From Promerops cafer (lineage: Eukaryota; Chordata; Aves; Passeriformes; Nectariniidae), in assembly GCA_013398275.1 (NCBI GenBank), contig VZSE01002352.1, forward strand, positions 299,075 to 363,074: a stretch of 64,000 nt of DNA. Reading direction: 5' to 3'. Made by a program: the position numbers and the translations under genes. The notes beneath the pieces are model-generated. The model was not told where the DNA came from and searched no databases. It saw nothing but the letters and a program-made list of their open reading frames with translations. Shown here one piece after another: positions 36,169 to 48,600 of this stretch. The number at the start of each line of letters is the position of its first letter. Position 1 is the stretch's first letter.

Positions 36169-39100
36169 TCTATTCAATTTGAAGACCTAAACGGCTGGAA
36201 GGGTAGTGAGGCATTTACAGAACCAAGAGGGAGAAAGAGAGGTTTGTGACAGAAAAAAAACAGGACCTGAATGTACTGTGCCAAGTATACACTGTGGTAG
36301 CTGCACCCAAGGAGGTGGCCAAAAAAGGAACTGATTTTAACTGGGCGTGAAAAGACAGGCCAGCAACAGAGGGGAAGAGCTGTGAATCACCACAGTAAGA
36401 TATGAGTCAATGCCAAATTCATGGATAAGAGACCTAGAGACAGGCTCACAGCCATGAGGACTTCACAGGATGTTTTACAGATTCTGATTAAAAGCTCATT
36501 AACAAGAATCAGCTGCTTTAAGAGAAATAGCCAAGAATTAGAAGGCGCACTGAACAAAACACAAAAGACAATATGAAATCTTGATTTTGGAAATGATGGA
36601 ATGACTTGAATTGTCAGATGATATTGAGAGGTCAAGGGAGATTCAGGTGGAATTGGAGGGCTGAGATCTGGGCAGGAGGAAGGCATGCTCAGCTTGGGAC
36701 AGCACTTTCTGTGACTTGCAGACATCCACAGCTTTGTGGATTGTTGTGATGATCAAGAAGGAAAATGAGGCTGTGCCAGAATGAAGGCTGTGGCAGTGGA
36801 AACACATTCCATTAACCTTGGAAAAAGAAGTCAAAAGAGCTTTAAAGAGCACTGTTGATAATTAAAGGGGCAAGAGGCATTGTAAAGGATATCTAAATCT
36901 ATGGAAGAAAAAGGAATGCATAAACACCACTTAGAAATTAAGTGCTATTTCATCATTATAATTAATCAATGAGACCTTGTTAGGATTAGGAAATCGTGTG
37001 TGTGTTCTTCTGAATAGAAAATCTGGATAAACTAGTTACTAGAAAGACTTTTACCAGAGTGTGAAGGCATAGAAGTCACTCTCCTCCTCTGTCTCTCATT
37101 CATGACTTGTTTGAATGCACACATACTCATCTATCATGTCTCTGATCCACTGTAGCCAGCAACCTGCTACAAGCCTTTGTTTATAAGACACAAATTGTTG
37201 CTCCACCCTTGTTTGCTGTGACTTTCGTGTAATTTTAGGTTGGCTCAGCTTCCTTCATTTTGTGGCCTATTAGATGAGTGGCAGATTTGTTTTTCTAACC
37301 TCAAAAAATACAGGACATGACTTTCCAAGGAATACTTTTCCACACTAGCTTGGTATTTCATTTCAGAGGCCAATCATGAAGCCACAAACCAATGAGTAAC
37401 CCATCCTTTTCTCACTGCTTTGCTGAGATGACATCTGTGAATCAGACCAGTGGTATTATGGTAAGCTTTTGAAATTTTCCTTTGCAGTGTCCCTTCAAGT
37501 CTGGTGCTGAGTTTACTGAGTGTTCTGAACAGCCCTATATCTTCTGCCACTGATTAATGAACAGAACTAAACTTGCACAGGAGGAGATCTTAATGAAGGC
37601 ATGCAGTTCAGTGAGCTCGGGAAGAAAAAGAAGAGATAAGTGATAAAGTCTGGTGGTGTGCTGTAGCACAGACAGGGGTGTTTTACAGAAAGAACAGTGG
37701 AGAAACTGTGTGGTTTCATATGGCAGAACCGGAGGGACGTGGAGGAAAGGGACAGGAGAAAAACAGTCACAAGGGGAAGAAGAGAAAACCAGAAAAAGGC
37801 AGGAGATGAAAGACTTGGGCTCTTTCCCCAGTTATTCAGGCAGTTGGCCTAAACTGACTCTACTACCACTCTCTTGAGGGTCTGGGCAGTCATGCAGGAA
37901 ACTGGACAAGAATCTGACAGATGCTGGTTACTTTTCAGCACATATCCCCAAAAAACCCTAAAAAAAACAGGGTGGAAAATGGGTAGAAGCAGTGAACACT
38001 TCAGCCAGCACTGCTGCCAAAAAAGAGGATCATGAGATCTGGGCCTGGAGGGAAGATGAAGCAAAGGCACTGGATGAAGGAACAGAAGGACTAGGAGAAA
38101 GAGATAAAACTACTGGTTTCATCAAGCCTGGTGAAATTTCAAGCTGCTGAAAGGTCAGTTGCATACCCACCCCAAAAACCCTTACACCACACCTAGCAGT
38201 GATATAGCTGAATATGGAGACATTTCAATCAGCTGGTGAAGAAAGGCTTTGATTTTTCTCTTTAATTTTGTTTTCCTCTCTTTTGTATCACCTCAGTGAC
38301 TCATTTCACCTTGCAGCAGCCATGGGATCGCCAGATCCAACACAAAGGAAACGGCAGGGATAGGGAATGTGGAACTACCCCTTTTCAATTAGGTTTTATG
38401 CCACACACTAAGGGGGCAAAGACCAGTCAATAAAGATTTTAAATAGGACATTATAGTAAAGGTTGCATACTGAATGGAGTTGAAAGAGGACTGGGAGAAT
38501 AAGAAGAGATAACAGGTCACAAAATAGACGAGTGGGAACAGGATAGGGGGTACAGCAAATCATTCCTATCTATACTTGTCTTCCAGGGGTGAAAGACAAA
38601 ATAAACTAGGAAAGGTCAGAGAACACAAGAACAAAAGATCTGTGAAAAAAACAGACAGCAACAAGTAAAAGAAAGTAGGAAAAAATCCACCAGAATACAA
38701 AACAAAACAAAAAAAAAAAGCAAAACACATGAGTTGGAGAAAATGCATGTGTTTATTAACTGCAGACAGAAATGCCTGAGGAACATGAAGATCTGCCAGA
38801 GTGCCTGGAAAAGCCACAGTCGCCTGACCTACCAAGGGGAAAAACATCCCCAAGCCCAGGGGAGAGCAGAAAAGAGAGAGCAGAGAGGGCAGACAAAGAA
38901 GTCAGGCTGATTTCAATATGTTACTTCTTAATTTTCAGGGAGGCAGACCTACTTCACCTAGTCTGAGTTTAACATTCAGATTTTTGACAAACTTTTCTCA
39001 TTTCTTGAGTCTCTTTTAATATACAAACCTACACAGATACTTTCATTTGGGCAGTGTCAATATTATTCGTGGTCTCCACTGGGAATCTCCACTGCAGTAT

Positions 39101-40389
39101 TTTGCCCCACCTCCCCCTGGATTCCTGTTCACTACTGTATTTTTCAGTAAAAATGCCTTTTAGCTTTAGAACTCTAAATCTTCGCTCACAAAACTGGAAC
39201 TCAGTATGTCTATAAACACTGCCACAAGCTTTCATTTCCAAAATTTCAGTATCTGGAGGGAAGACCCTGATGAAGCTCGAGCCATGATTTTATGATACAG
39301 TGTCCAGAGTACTCATTGTCATCTATGCATTGCCCCTTCAGCTGCCTTCCCCCAGTGCTTGTAGGGCTGCACTGTGAACCACAGTGAATCAGCCTGAGGT
39401 GGAATTAACTCTCTTCCTTTAAAGCGGCGATCCAGTTCCTTGTGTCACCTCACAAACACAGAAACACCGAGAGAAAACAGTGTGGGAACATGACCAAGCA
39501 GCTGGGGGAAGGTGAAGCAGTGGGAACTACTGAAACATGATCACTGCCAAAGCCTCCCTGTTAAGAAAATGCAAACTCAGTAGGGAAAAAGAAACATAGA
39601 AAGACAGAACAGATTTGTTTCCTACTAAAATAATTTTCCAGTGTAAGTAAACTGTTAGCTAGAATTACATGCACTGATAAACCAAGGGAGGAAATACATA
39701 TGTGTATGAATACATATAAACCACACCAGGGGCAGCAGCTACGATTTCACAATCTTCATCTTGGTATTTGTTAGCTTTTTTCAGAAATTTGTGCCTGAAA
39801 CATTAGTTCTCCTTCACTATTTTTACTGCAATGACCTCTATATTTTAGAGCAATATTTGACAAGAAAAGCAGCTCAGTTACTGAGCCATACTGTCTCCCA
39901 CATGTCATTTATTAACAAGATTCATGACTGTTTTGCCCTTGGATTTCACAGCAGCTGCTGCTGCACTGTGGCAATGAGCTGTTGAGACTCAATAGACATC
40001 AGATTCTGGAGGGGAAAATACTTCAATAATTATAGATTTTATAAAGCTCTACTATCATTTGTCCAGTCTCCCTTTCTGTTTTAGATCTACCAGCCCAGGC
40101 TGATGTGCCTTTTTCTGTCTTAATATTTCTTCTGCAACGAAGCCAAGGTGCCGCTTCTTTGCTACCCTTCATCAAAAAAGCAGATGACAAGGGGAGAAGG
40201 AAATGCATCCTCTCTCCCAGATCCAGTTGTCAGCTTGTGGCAGAAACAATTTGAGGATGATTCCAGTGAGCTCTGTGATGAAACAATCTCCATCATCCTG
40301 CAACAGAAGCAAGTCCAAAGTCAGCTTGCTGCCTAAGAGCGGTAAAGGATGGAGCTCCAGCACAGTGCAGGACTTCTCTTTTTTCAGAA
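36169..40389. other. Intergenic, no gene seen
   Basis: Purine-rich on the + strand between about 36.2 and 38.9 kb (many AGAGGA/GAAAGA stretches). No coding exon or named repeat recognised; frames up to 112 codons look like chance. Confidence 0.55.
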
Positions 40390-41215
40390 AATCATAGAAG
40401 CATAGAATGGCCTGGGTTGGAAGGGACCTTAATGATATTCTAGTTCCAGCCATGGCAGGGACACCTTACACTAGACTGAATTACTCACAGGTTACTCACA
40501 GCCCCAATCCAAACTGGCCTTAAACACTTCCAGGGATGGGGCATCCACAACTTCTCCAGGAAACCTGTTCCAATGCCTCACCACTCTTACAGTAAAGAAT
40601 TTTTCCTAATAGTTAATCTAAACCTACTCTCGGTCAGTCTGAAGCCATTCCCCCTTATCCTGTCACTCCAGACCCTTGTAAATAGTCTCTCTCCATCTTT
40701 CCTGTGGGTTCCCTTCAGGAAAACTGCAATTAGGTCACCCCAAAACCTTCTCTGTTCCAGTTCTCTCAGCCTTTTCTCCCAGCAGAGCTGCTCCATCCCT
40801 CTGATCCCCTTGGTGCCTCCTCTGGCCTGGCTCCAGCAGGTCCCTGTCCTTCCTGTGCTGGGAGCCCAGAGCTGGATGCAGCCCTGCAGGTGGGGTCTCA
40901 GCAGAGCGGGGCAGAGGGGCAGAATCCCCTCCCTGCCCTGCTGCCCACGGGGCTCTGGGTGCAGCCCAGCACACGGGGGGTTTCTGGGCTCCCAGCACAC
41001 ACGGCCGGGGCGTGTCCAGCCTCTCACCCACCAGCACCCCCAGCTCCTTCTCCCAGGGCTGCTCTGGGTCTGTCCATCCCCAGCCTGGATTGGTACTGGG
41101 GGCTGCCCTGACCCAGGTGCAGCACCTTGGACTTGGTCTGTTAAACCTCATGAGATTCCCATGGGCCACTTCTTAAGCTTGTCCAGATACCTCTGGACAG
41201 CATCACATGCATTCG
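40390..41215 (-). mobile_element. CR1 LINE fragment, antisense, ~0.8 kb
   Basis: The antisense tail AAATCATAGAAGCATAGAATG is followed by a long antisense CR1 piece covering the ORF2 C-terminus and part of the region before it. The minus frame includes RLFTRVWSDRIRGNGFRLTE and motifs such as GMEQLCWEKRLREL. The 217-codon + frame (40573-41226) is open only because it is antisense to the element and GC-rich; it is not a gene. Confidence 0.94.
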
Positions 41216-41424
41216 TCGTTTTTTGATAAAATCAAAGAAAACACCCCAAGAAAACACAGTGAAAGAAACAATCAAAACTGCAGAGATGTGTTTCAACACA
41301 GAAGCCTCTGGAAGATTACTTAGGTCTCCCATAAATAATCCTACTTTGACATGTAGGAATGTGCTGTACGTAATTTCCGTCAATTGTGGAAATTCCCCAG
41401 ACGGAAGGATCGACCTCTTCCCGG

Positions 41425-41703
41425 TGTTGCCAACCAACAGAAAAAGAGGCAATGGGCACAAACGGGCGCTCAGGAAGTTCCACCTAAACTTGAGGAAGAA
41501 CTTCACTGTGCAAGTGAACACATGCTGGAACAGGTTGCCAGAGAGGGTGAGGAGTCTCCCTCACTGGAGATGTTCCAGAAGTGTCTGGACGCAATCCTGT
41601 GCCACGCGCTCTGGGATGACCCTGCTTGGGCAGGGAGGTGGGACCAGTGACCCTCTGTGGTCCCTTCCAAACGTACCCAGACAGATTCTGTGATTCTGTG
41701 ACC
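41425..41703 (+). mobile_element. CR1 LINE fragment, 3' end, just upstream of EURL
   Basis: Sense CR1 3' end with RGNGHKRALRKFHLNLRKNF (41442-41501) and NTCWNRLPERV remnants, GGTCCCTTCCAAACGTACCC, and the tail ATTCTGTGATTCTGTGA. It ends about 110 bp before the CpG-rich EURL promoter, so it bounds the proximal promoter on the upstream side. Confidence 0.93.
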
Positions 41704-41740
41704 GGTTGTGGCTTCATCTTCGGAGCCCTGGCCGGGTTTT

Positions 41741-41769
41741 AATATCGGTTCCTGAACGGAATCGATATT
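41741..41769. promoter_or_regulatory. Near-perfect 12-bp inverted repeat upstream of EURL
   Basis: AATATCGGTTCC and GGAATCGATATT pair over 12 bp with a single G:T position, around a 5-base loop TGAAC. The right arm contains ATCGAT within AATCGATATT, which resembles the ONECUT-type consensus. It lies between the CR1 end and the CpG island. The pairing is seen directly; a regulatory role is inference. Confidence 0.4.
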
Positions 41770-41809
41770 CCATCACTGTACCTTTTTATTTTTTAGCCCC
41801 CACCTCTGA

Positions 41810-42500
41810 CAAAACCTGTCGTCCGCGGCTGCGGGCGCAGCCTCGCTCGGGGTGAGTCACGCCGGGCCGGGCCGCACCGCCCCAGNNNNNNNNNNNNNNN
41901 NNNNNNNNNNNNNNNNNNNNNNNNNNNNNNNNNNNNNNNNNNNNNNNNNNNNNNNNNNNNNNNNNNNNNNNNNNNNNNNNNNNNNNNNNNNNNNNNNNNN
42001 NNNNNNNNNNNNNNNNNNNNNNNNNNNNNNNNNNNNNNNNNNNNNNNNNNNNNNNNNNNNNNNNNNNNNNNNNNNNNNNNNNNNNNNNNNNNNNNNNNNN
42101 NNNNNNNNNNNNNNNNNNNNNNNNNNNNNNNNNNNNNNNNNNNNNNNNNNNNNNNNNNNNNNNNNNNNNNNNNNNNNNNNNNNNNNNNNNNNNNNNNNNN
42201 NCGCCGCTGGGGCGCGGAGGAGGGGAGGGAGGGAGCGGCGATGATGGAGCTGGTGATGGAGTTGCTGGGGAGCAGGACGGGATGGGACGGGGCAGCCTTC
42301 GGGCGAGGGAAGGGGGAAGCCTCGGTCCGTGCTGGCCCCGCTGTGCGGCCTGGCCTCAGTTTCCCTAAAGGGAAAACTTTGCCGGGACTCTCCCGCCCTC
42401 GTTCCGGGGCCCTCCCCCTCCGCGGGCGCGGACGTGCGCCAGGGTGGCTCCCGCAGTGACCCTCCCGTCCCTTGTCGCCGCCGTCCCCCTCCCCAGGGCA
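41810..42500 (+). promoter_or_regulatory. CpG-island promoter of EURL/C21orf91
   Basis: G+C and CpG rise sharply from about 41815 and continue past the first coding exon, apart from the N gap. A donor-like CGGG|GTGAGT at 41851/41852 could end a non-coding exon 1; the same bases form TGAGTCA (41853-41859), an AP-1-type site, so either reading is possible. The first coding exon has a good acceptor (pyrimidine tract then CCCCAG ending at 42496), which implies at least one upstream non-coding exon in this island or in the gap. Confidence 0.75.
41886..42201. other. Assembly gap in the CpG island
   Basis: 316 N. GC-rich sequence flanks it on both sides. The transcription start and non-coding exon 1 of EURL may be hidden here. 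Confidence 0.98.
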
Positions 42501-42502
42501 CT

Positions 42503-42626
42503 ATGAACGAGGAGCAGTTCGTGAGCATCGACTTGGACGATGACAACATCTGCAGCGTCTGCAAGCTGGGCACCGAGAAGGAAACGCTCTCCTTCTGCCA
42601 CGTGTGTTTCGAGCTGAACATCGAAG
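42503..42626 (+). CDS. C21orf91: EURL first coding exon (residues 1-42)
   Basis: The exon begins at 42497 after CCCCAG, so only six untranslated bases precede the ATG. The first residues MNEEQFVSIDLDDDNICSVC match the EURL family N-terminus, which fixes the start. It carries the two cysteine pairs CSVC and CHVC. The donor is GAAG|GTAAGA; one base of the Gly42 codon is left for the next exon. Its context is CpG-rich, unlike the later exons. Confidence 0.95.
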
Positions 42627-45600
42627 GTAAGACTGGGAGCGGGACCTTCCTTGGCCAGCCCCGCCGGGGGTGAGCGCACGGCCGGCTCCTCCGAAAGCTT
42701 CCATCGAGTCGCGGGTTTGGAAACGTGTGTCTGTACAAAGTTTTAAATCAGTTTGTTTTCTAGCTCGCTTCTAGTAAAGGTGGGTGCTGCTCCTCCAGAC
42801 CTAAAGGTGAGCCCCCTCTTTCCAGAGCCTCTGCCATGCCCTCGTATTTATTCCGTCTCCTGGCGTTAGACCTCAGAAGTTGAACTTGGGATCTGATTCA
42901 CGCTCTGCCTTTATTCAGCGGGTTTGCTCAATAATTAGAGGGGGTCTATGTATAAAGCAAGCTTAAATTGTGATTTTTATAGCATAATATTCGGGGTTTT
43001 TGGAAGCAGATCACTTTGTTTTCACTAGATCTGCTCAGGGGAACAGAACTTTTGTTTTAATTTTCTTTTTTGAAATTATGAAAAATTTCAGAATTTCTTT
43101 TTGTTTTCATAAAATGTTGGTATGTGTAATATGATAAAACAGTGTTCATTATTAAAGCTTCCTAAAGTCAGCCGATTGTAAAGTAGGAATTTTTGCCATC
43201 TTTTGAAAGACTAATCTTATAGAACCATTTTGGTCTCCAGAATAGTATTTCTAAAATTTTAAACCTGTTTGGTAAAGAATTTCCCCATTTTGTTGCTTTT
43301 CTTCATGCATGAATGAGCAGCACATTATCTTTGTCCCTTTTTAAGTCTAATTGCTTGTCTTTGGAGCAACAGTAACTTCTTCCCCTTACAGAGTGGTCTT
43401 CGCCAAGGATATGTAGATATGACCATTCAGAGTAATTTATGTTGCTGTGAGGCAGTTGAATATGGAGATCTCAACAGTGTTATGTGATTAGTTCCATAAT
43501 TTCTGTTATCATTTCTTGATAATAGATAGTAGACTTCTGTTGCTACTAGGGGCAGTGTATTTCAATATGAGCACTGTTTTGATACTTCAGAAGTAATTGC
43601 CATGTTTTTTGCTTTTGTTTAGAAGAGACATGCCTGTGTACTTGCACATTTTGTTAAAACTCAAGAGCAGCTGTCTAACCTAAGTCAACCTGCTGGTCTG
43701 TTTGAATTTTCTTATTGCTTTAGAATGTTAGGTTTAGACTTCTCAATACGAAGAGAGGATGTTTCTCTCTCTAGGCTTTAAATACATACCAACACAATGA
43801 GAATTAAGTGCTTCCATTACATTACTAATCTAGTTTTGTTTTGAAAGTGTTGAAAGTGATAGAACATATTAAAAAATTGCTGGATGGTTTCTGTGCTCTG
43901 TTGTTTGAGATAAGCTGGGGATTTGTCAAAGCTGCTTGTTATGGCTGTGACATTACAAAGTGATGGTGTGTTTTAAGTGGAATAGGTTTGGGATTTTTTG
44001 CTCTAAATAGCCTTGATAGTTGGAAAGACTTAATCTGTGCAGAGCTTTGCATAATCGTCTAAATTTCCAGTTAATTTTAAAAGGAGGCTGTTTGGAATAG
44101 AATAGTGATAAAAGCTCCCCTGAAGTTACATGGGCCATTGCAATTCTTTTATTTTGCATAATAAGAGTATACATGTCTTTGATCATGTTAACATCAAAAT
44201 GCCTCAATTTCTGATAGTCTTTTGTGTGCCACTTTGAAAAGATGTACTGTTACTGCTCATAGGGAGGGGAGGCTTAAAGGTGGCAGAGGCTGTGTCAGTG
44301 ACTTTTATATAAAGTCATTATAAGGCTTTTTAGCTGAAGTACTGCGTGAGTCAGCTCTTTACCATACCTATGGTCACACTTTTCCTACTTCTGACATATC
44401 TCTACATTCCTGTATTTTTTGGTGACAAAGACTGATTTTTATGCATCTAAAAGAAGTCTTTTGGCAGCCCTGGGTACAGCATGAACTGTGTAATTCACTA
44501 AAGCACAATGTTATATTGGATGTTTTCATGCTGACCTCCTGGTTATGTTTTAATGAAGTTCAGATGCATTTAAACTTGTTGAACAGAATCAGCTGCAAGT
44601 TGCATCAGCTCTTGTAGATCTGTTATCCCACACTTACAAATGAGTGTCAATCTTGCTGATAGTTTGTCTTTTTATTTAGCATCATATTTAAAACTGTCAG
44701 CAATTAAAACCCGTACATACATTAAGTATTTCAGGAAGTGAACTAGGCAATTCTAAAAAGATACTCATGCAACAGCTAAGACAGGCTTGCTCATTTTTGG
44801 TGTTGGTGTGCATGTGGAACTGCTCCCTCAGAGAAGCAGGAAATAGCTGCTGTTGGAGAGCAGGCAGGCTATTAGTCACAGCTCAGCATCTTGCAGGATG
44901 CTTGAGTACTCCCACTGTTTGCAGCACCCTGTTAACTTCCATGTGTTAAGTGCTGTCTGACTTAATTGGAATGTATGGCACCTCTTCCATCTTTCCTGAC
45001 CGTGCAGTCTGTACAGGAGCTGGGTCGGGATAGAAAGGAGCATTACAGATGGATGTGCAAGGGCAAGCAGTGGGCTTGGCAATCTTCGGTGTGCAGTTGG
45101 ACTCAATGATCCTGAACGTCTTTTCTGACCTAAATATACTTCTGATTTGTGAGTCTAGGTATGAAATTCTGGAAGTGGGCTTCTCAGCTTTCTTTTTTTA
45201 GCAGGGCGTCATATTAACAAAACTGCTGAGGACAACTCTGTTTCCCCTCCTGCCAGCAGCATCTGACTGCTTAAACCTGGACATGGCAAATCCATGTGCT
45301 GGAAACTGATGCAGCTGAACCCTTGAAACAGACTTTCTCAAGTGTCTATGAACAAAATAGTACAGAAAGATAATTTACTTAGCTGCACTTAATTACGGTG
45401 TAATCTAGAGATGGTGAATCTTCGCATCTCCTGGCATCTGTGAGTTCAGCAGCTGTGCAGCTTTGCCTGTGTCTCAGTGGTGACGTTGTTGATTGGCTTG
45501 GGTCAGTAAGAGGAGGAATTAGAAATGGGGGACTTGGAGACCATCCCCATCTCTAAAAATGACTCATTTCTGGCTTAGTGATATGACAGGGCTCAGCCCT

Positions 45601-48600
45601 TACTTTCCTGACAGTGGAGTGTTTATTTGTAACCTTCATTATGTTTGGACAGTATCTTAGTAACATTACATAACTGGGGGGGGATATTCTGTTTCTCTTA
45701 TAGTCCTTTATAGAGAAAACTGCTATACAGAGAGCTTAATCTGTGGTCTGTCTTGATTAAATAACTGTTAAATTTCTGAATAAGGAAGTCAGTTACTGTT
45801 TCATAAAACATTTGGTTTTTATCAGATACCAGGTCTCCATCATGATTTTTCTAATAATAGATTTTTAGTATTATAGTGAAATAAACTGTGATTATGCTTC
45901 TTACTAAGTTCAGTTAATTCACAGAAACTGCTGGTTTGAATGTAACTGGGAGATCAGCTGTGGTGTCTCACAGAATTTATTCAGGAGTGATACATATGGA
46001 TTATAGGATCTATTTCTCTAAAGCTGACTGAAAGAGTGATAGCAAGGGGAGAAAAAAGAGAACGTGGGCATTGGAATAACTAAAGCCAATATGCAGATTA
46101 AAACTTAACCCTGTTAAATGTCATTAGTCTTTCTTGAACAAGGAAAGAGCAGCATGCTCAGGAGAGTTTAGTAGTTCTGGTCTTCAGTCTAAAAGAGGTG
46201 AGAGCAGCATTGTCTCTGGAAAGGGCAGTATTTTTTTCCTGTTGCTCTGGCTCATCCAGCTCACTTAGCCTGAGGATTCACGCTCCGGGAAGCTGAGTGT
46301 AGTAAGCTACACATAAATACTTCTGTTGCCAGATTTATTGTGTGAAGGTTCATAGTCAGATGATATAACACAACAGAATATTAATGTACTTCTTAAAGTT
46401 TAGAATATGCAAAGTACTTACATGTGAAACACTAAACATTTTGAAAAATGAAGCTGATTGTGGACAGTGTTTTTAAAGTTCTACATGGGGCTTAGAATGT
46501 TGTGGTGGGGGGGGATCTGCTGGACTTTGGTGTTGGGTTTTGTTGGTGTTGTGCAGATGAAGCGAACATGAGAGGTTGTGCATTGTTTGCTTTTCTGAGT
46601 AGGTGTCACAGTAGTAATCAGTGGATTGAAACAGGAAATGTTTTGAATTCATATGTGACTGGTTTGCATAAGCCAGGAAATCACGTGTTGTGTCTTAGTT
46701 GAAACAAAGTTCTTTTTAATTTCATTAGAATATGAGAAAATAATTAACTGAATTCTGCTAGCAGAGATACACTACTAACAACAAATCTTCAGTGATACCT
46801 CAAGGGTGGGGAGAAATGCATGAAAACTCAGAAATACACACTTGTATATGTACAAAAGCTGTCTGTAAACGTATACATCAACAAAACAAAATTCTCTGCC
46901 TGAATATGGTGTTTTGAAACTCCTGTTGAAGCATTTCCAAGTCATGGATGCTCCATCCCTAGAAGTGTTTTAAGGACAGGTGAGATGGAGCTCTGAGCAA
47001 CCTGGTCTAGTGGAAGCTGCCCCTGCCCGTGGCAGGGGGTTGGAATGAGATGATCTTTAAGGTCCCTCCCAACCCAGACCAGTCTGGGGCTCTGTGTGAC
47101 TGTATATCCCGTGTCCCACCCCTCACTCAGCAGCAGCCAGAGGGTCCTGCCTGTGGTGCTGCTTAGAGGTGTTTGGGTTTCTTCCCATGGGAAGGCACTG
47201 TACAAGGCAGCTGTGTCCTGGGATCTTCTGGACACCTGTGGAAATCCCAGCTTCAAAATCTTAATACTTGAATACTTTTGTTTGAACATCAAACTTGGAA
47301 GTCTATAGTAATGATGACTTACCTTTACATTACTTTACGTAGTGTATCTGTCTTTAACTGGGTTTATGCTGGTATTTCTTAATGCAGAATTATTTAAAAA
47401 CCTGCATTTCCTCACATTCAAGAGTTGTAATGGAGACAAATGGTAATAGAAGAGGAAAATGTGATTGCTTGAGATGATTTTTTACTGTTTTGCTTGTCCA
47501 GTGCTGCTAACTACAATAACATCTTGGAGAATGCTGGCTGACAAGCAGACTGGCTCACTTCCATTTCTGTTTAGAGCTGAATAGCTGAATAGCAAATGAC
47601 AGTTCCCATCCCAGGTCCTGTAATATAAGAGACAGAGTAAGTACTGGGCATCCATTCCCCTGATTTATGTTGAAGTAGTTAGGTTTCCATGTTCCTTTAA
47701 AGTGCTGATAGACTCAGCTTTTGAGGCAATTTCAGCATCAGGTTAGTGCATCGCAGTCTCCAGGCTGAGACAAGGATGTTATAAATAAGTCTGTCTTACC
47801 ACATAGCTTTTTTCCTGTTAAGGTCTATAAAATCTTGTATAATATCTTCATTCTGTGTTAATTTAAAAAAAAAAAAAAAAGAGGAGGTAGGTTTAGTTAT
47901 TGCAAACTGTAAGCACTCGAATTTCAGGTTTTTTCCTTTTTACACCCTACAGAAGAATATCTCACTGAAATAAAATGTGTTGTAAGGTGTAGTTGAAAGA
48001 AGTGGGAATCACTGTTTGATTTAATTCTGTTCCAGAATATTACACATCCTTATTTTTTCAGTGTTAATGAAATGATAAACAGTAAAATAGATTATTTTGG
48101 CAATGAAAGCTAAAAATTTCCATAGTTGCCCTTTAAGCTAGACAGATGAGAACTTGTTTCAAGGTAGCATTTGCAGGCCAGGGGTATGACTCATTTCTGC
48201 AAACTTGAATGGACACGTGAAATTAGCTGCAGTTTCCACTAGTGTTGGAACTCTTAACTACAAATTCAAGTCTGAACATGATTGGAGATGGTATTCTTTA
48301 TCTGAAAGCTGTAAGAGTACCACTGAGTAGTGTCAAGCTGTGGAGCTGGTTCAGTAAGTACATTTTTGCATTCTTAACGTGTAAATTTGGGAGGTTTCTC
48401 CATGCAAACAAGATAATTGAGTATTTATGTTACCTGGCATCACCCAGACTACAGAAATACCAGCTTATGACTTCCACTCTCTTCTAGGCCTATTTAACTG
48501 ATTTTTCTTACAAAGTATGTGACATAATATTTTTTGTAGTGAAGTTTTCATCAGAATGCATTGCTTTGTTTGATACAATAGCAAATTCTTCTTAGTAAAG

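Noticed and set aside
40573..41226. 217-codon + strand frame as a gene
   Set aside because: It is antisense to a CR1 fragment; the minus strand carries the known ORF2 motifs.
1..41400. Exons of CHODL, the expected divergent neighbour of C21orf91
   Set aside because: I looked for its lectin-domain and signal-peptide sequences in frames on both strands and saw none. It probably lies outside the window.
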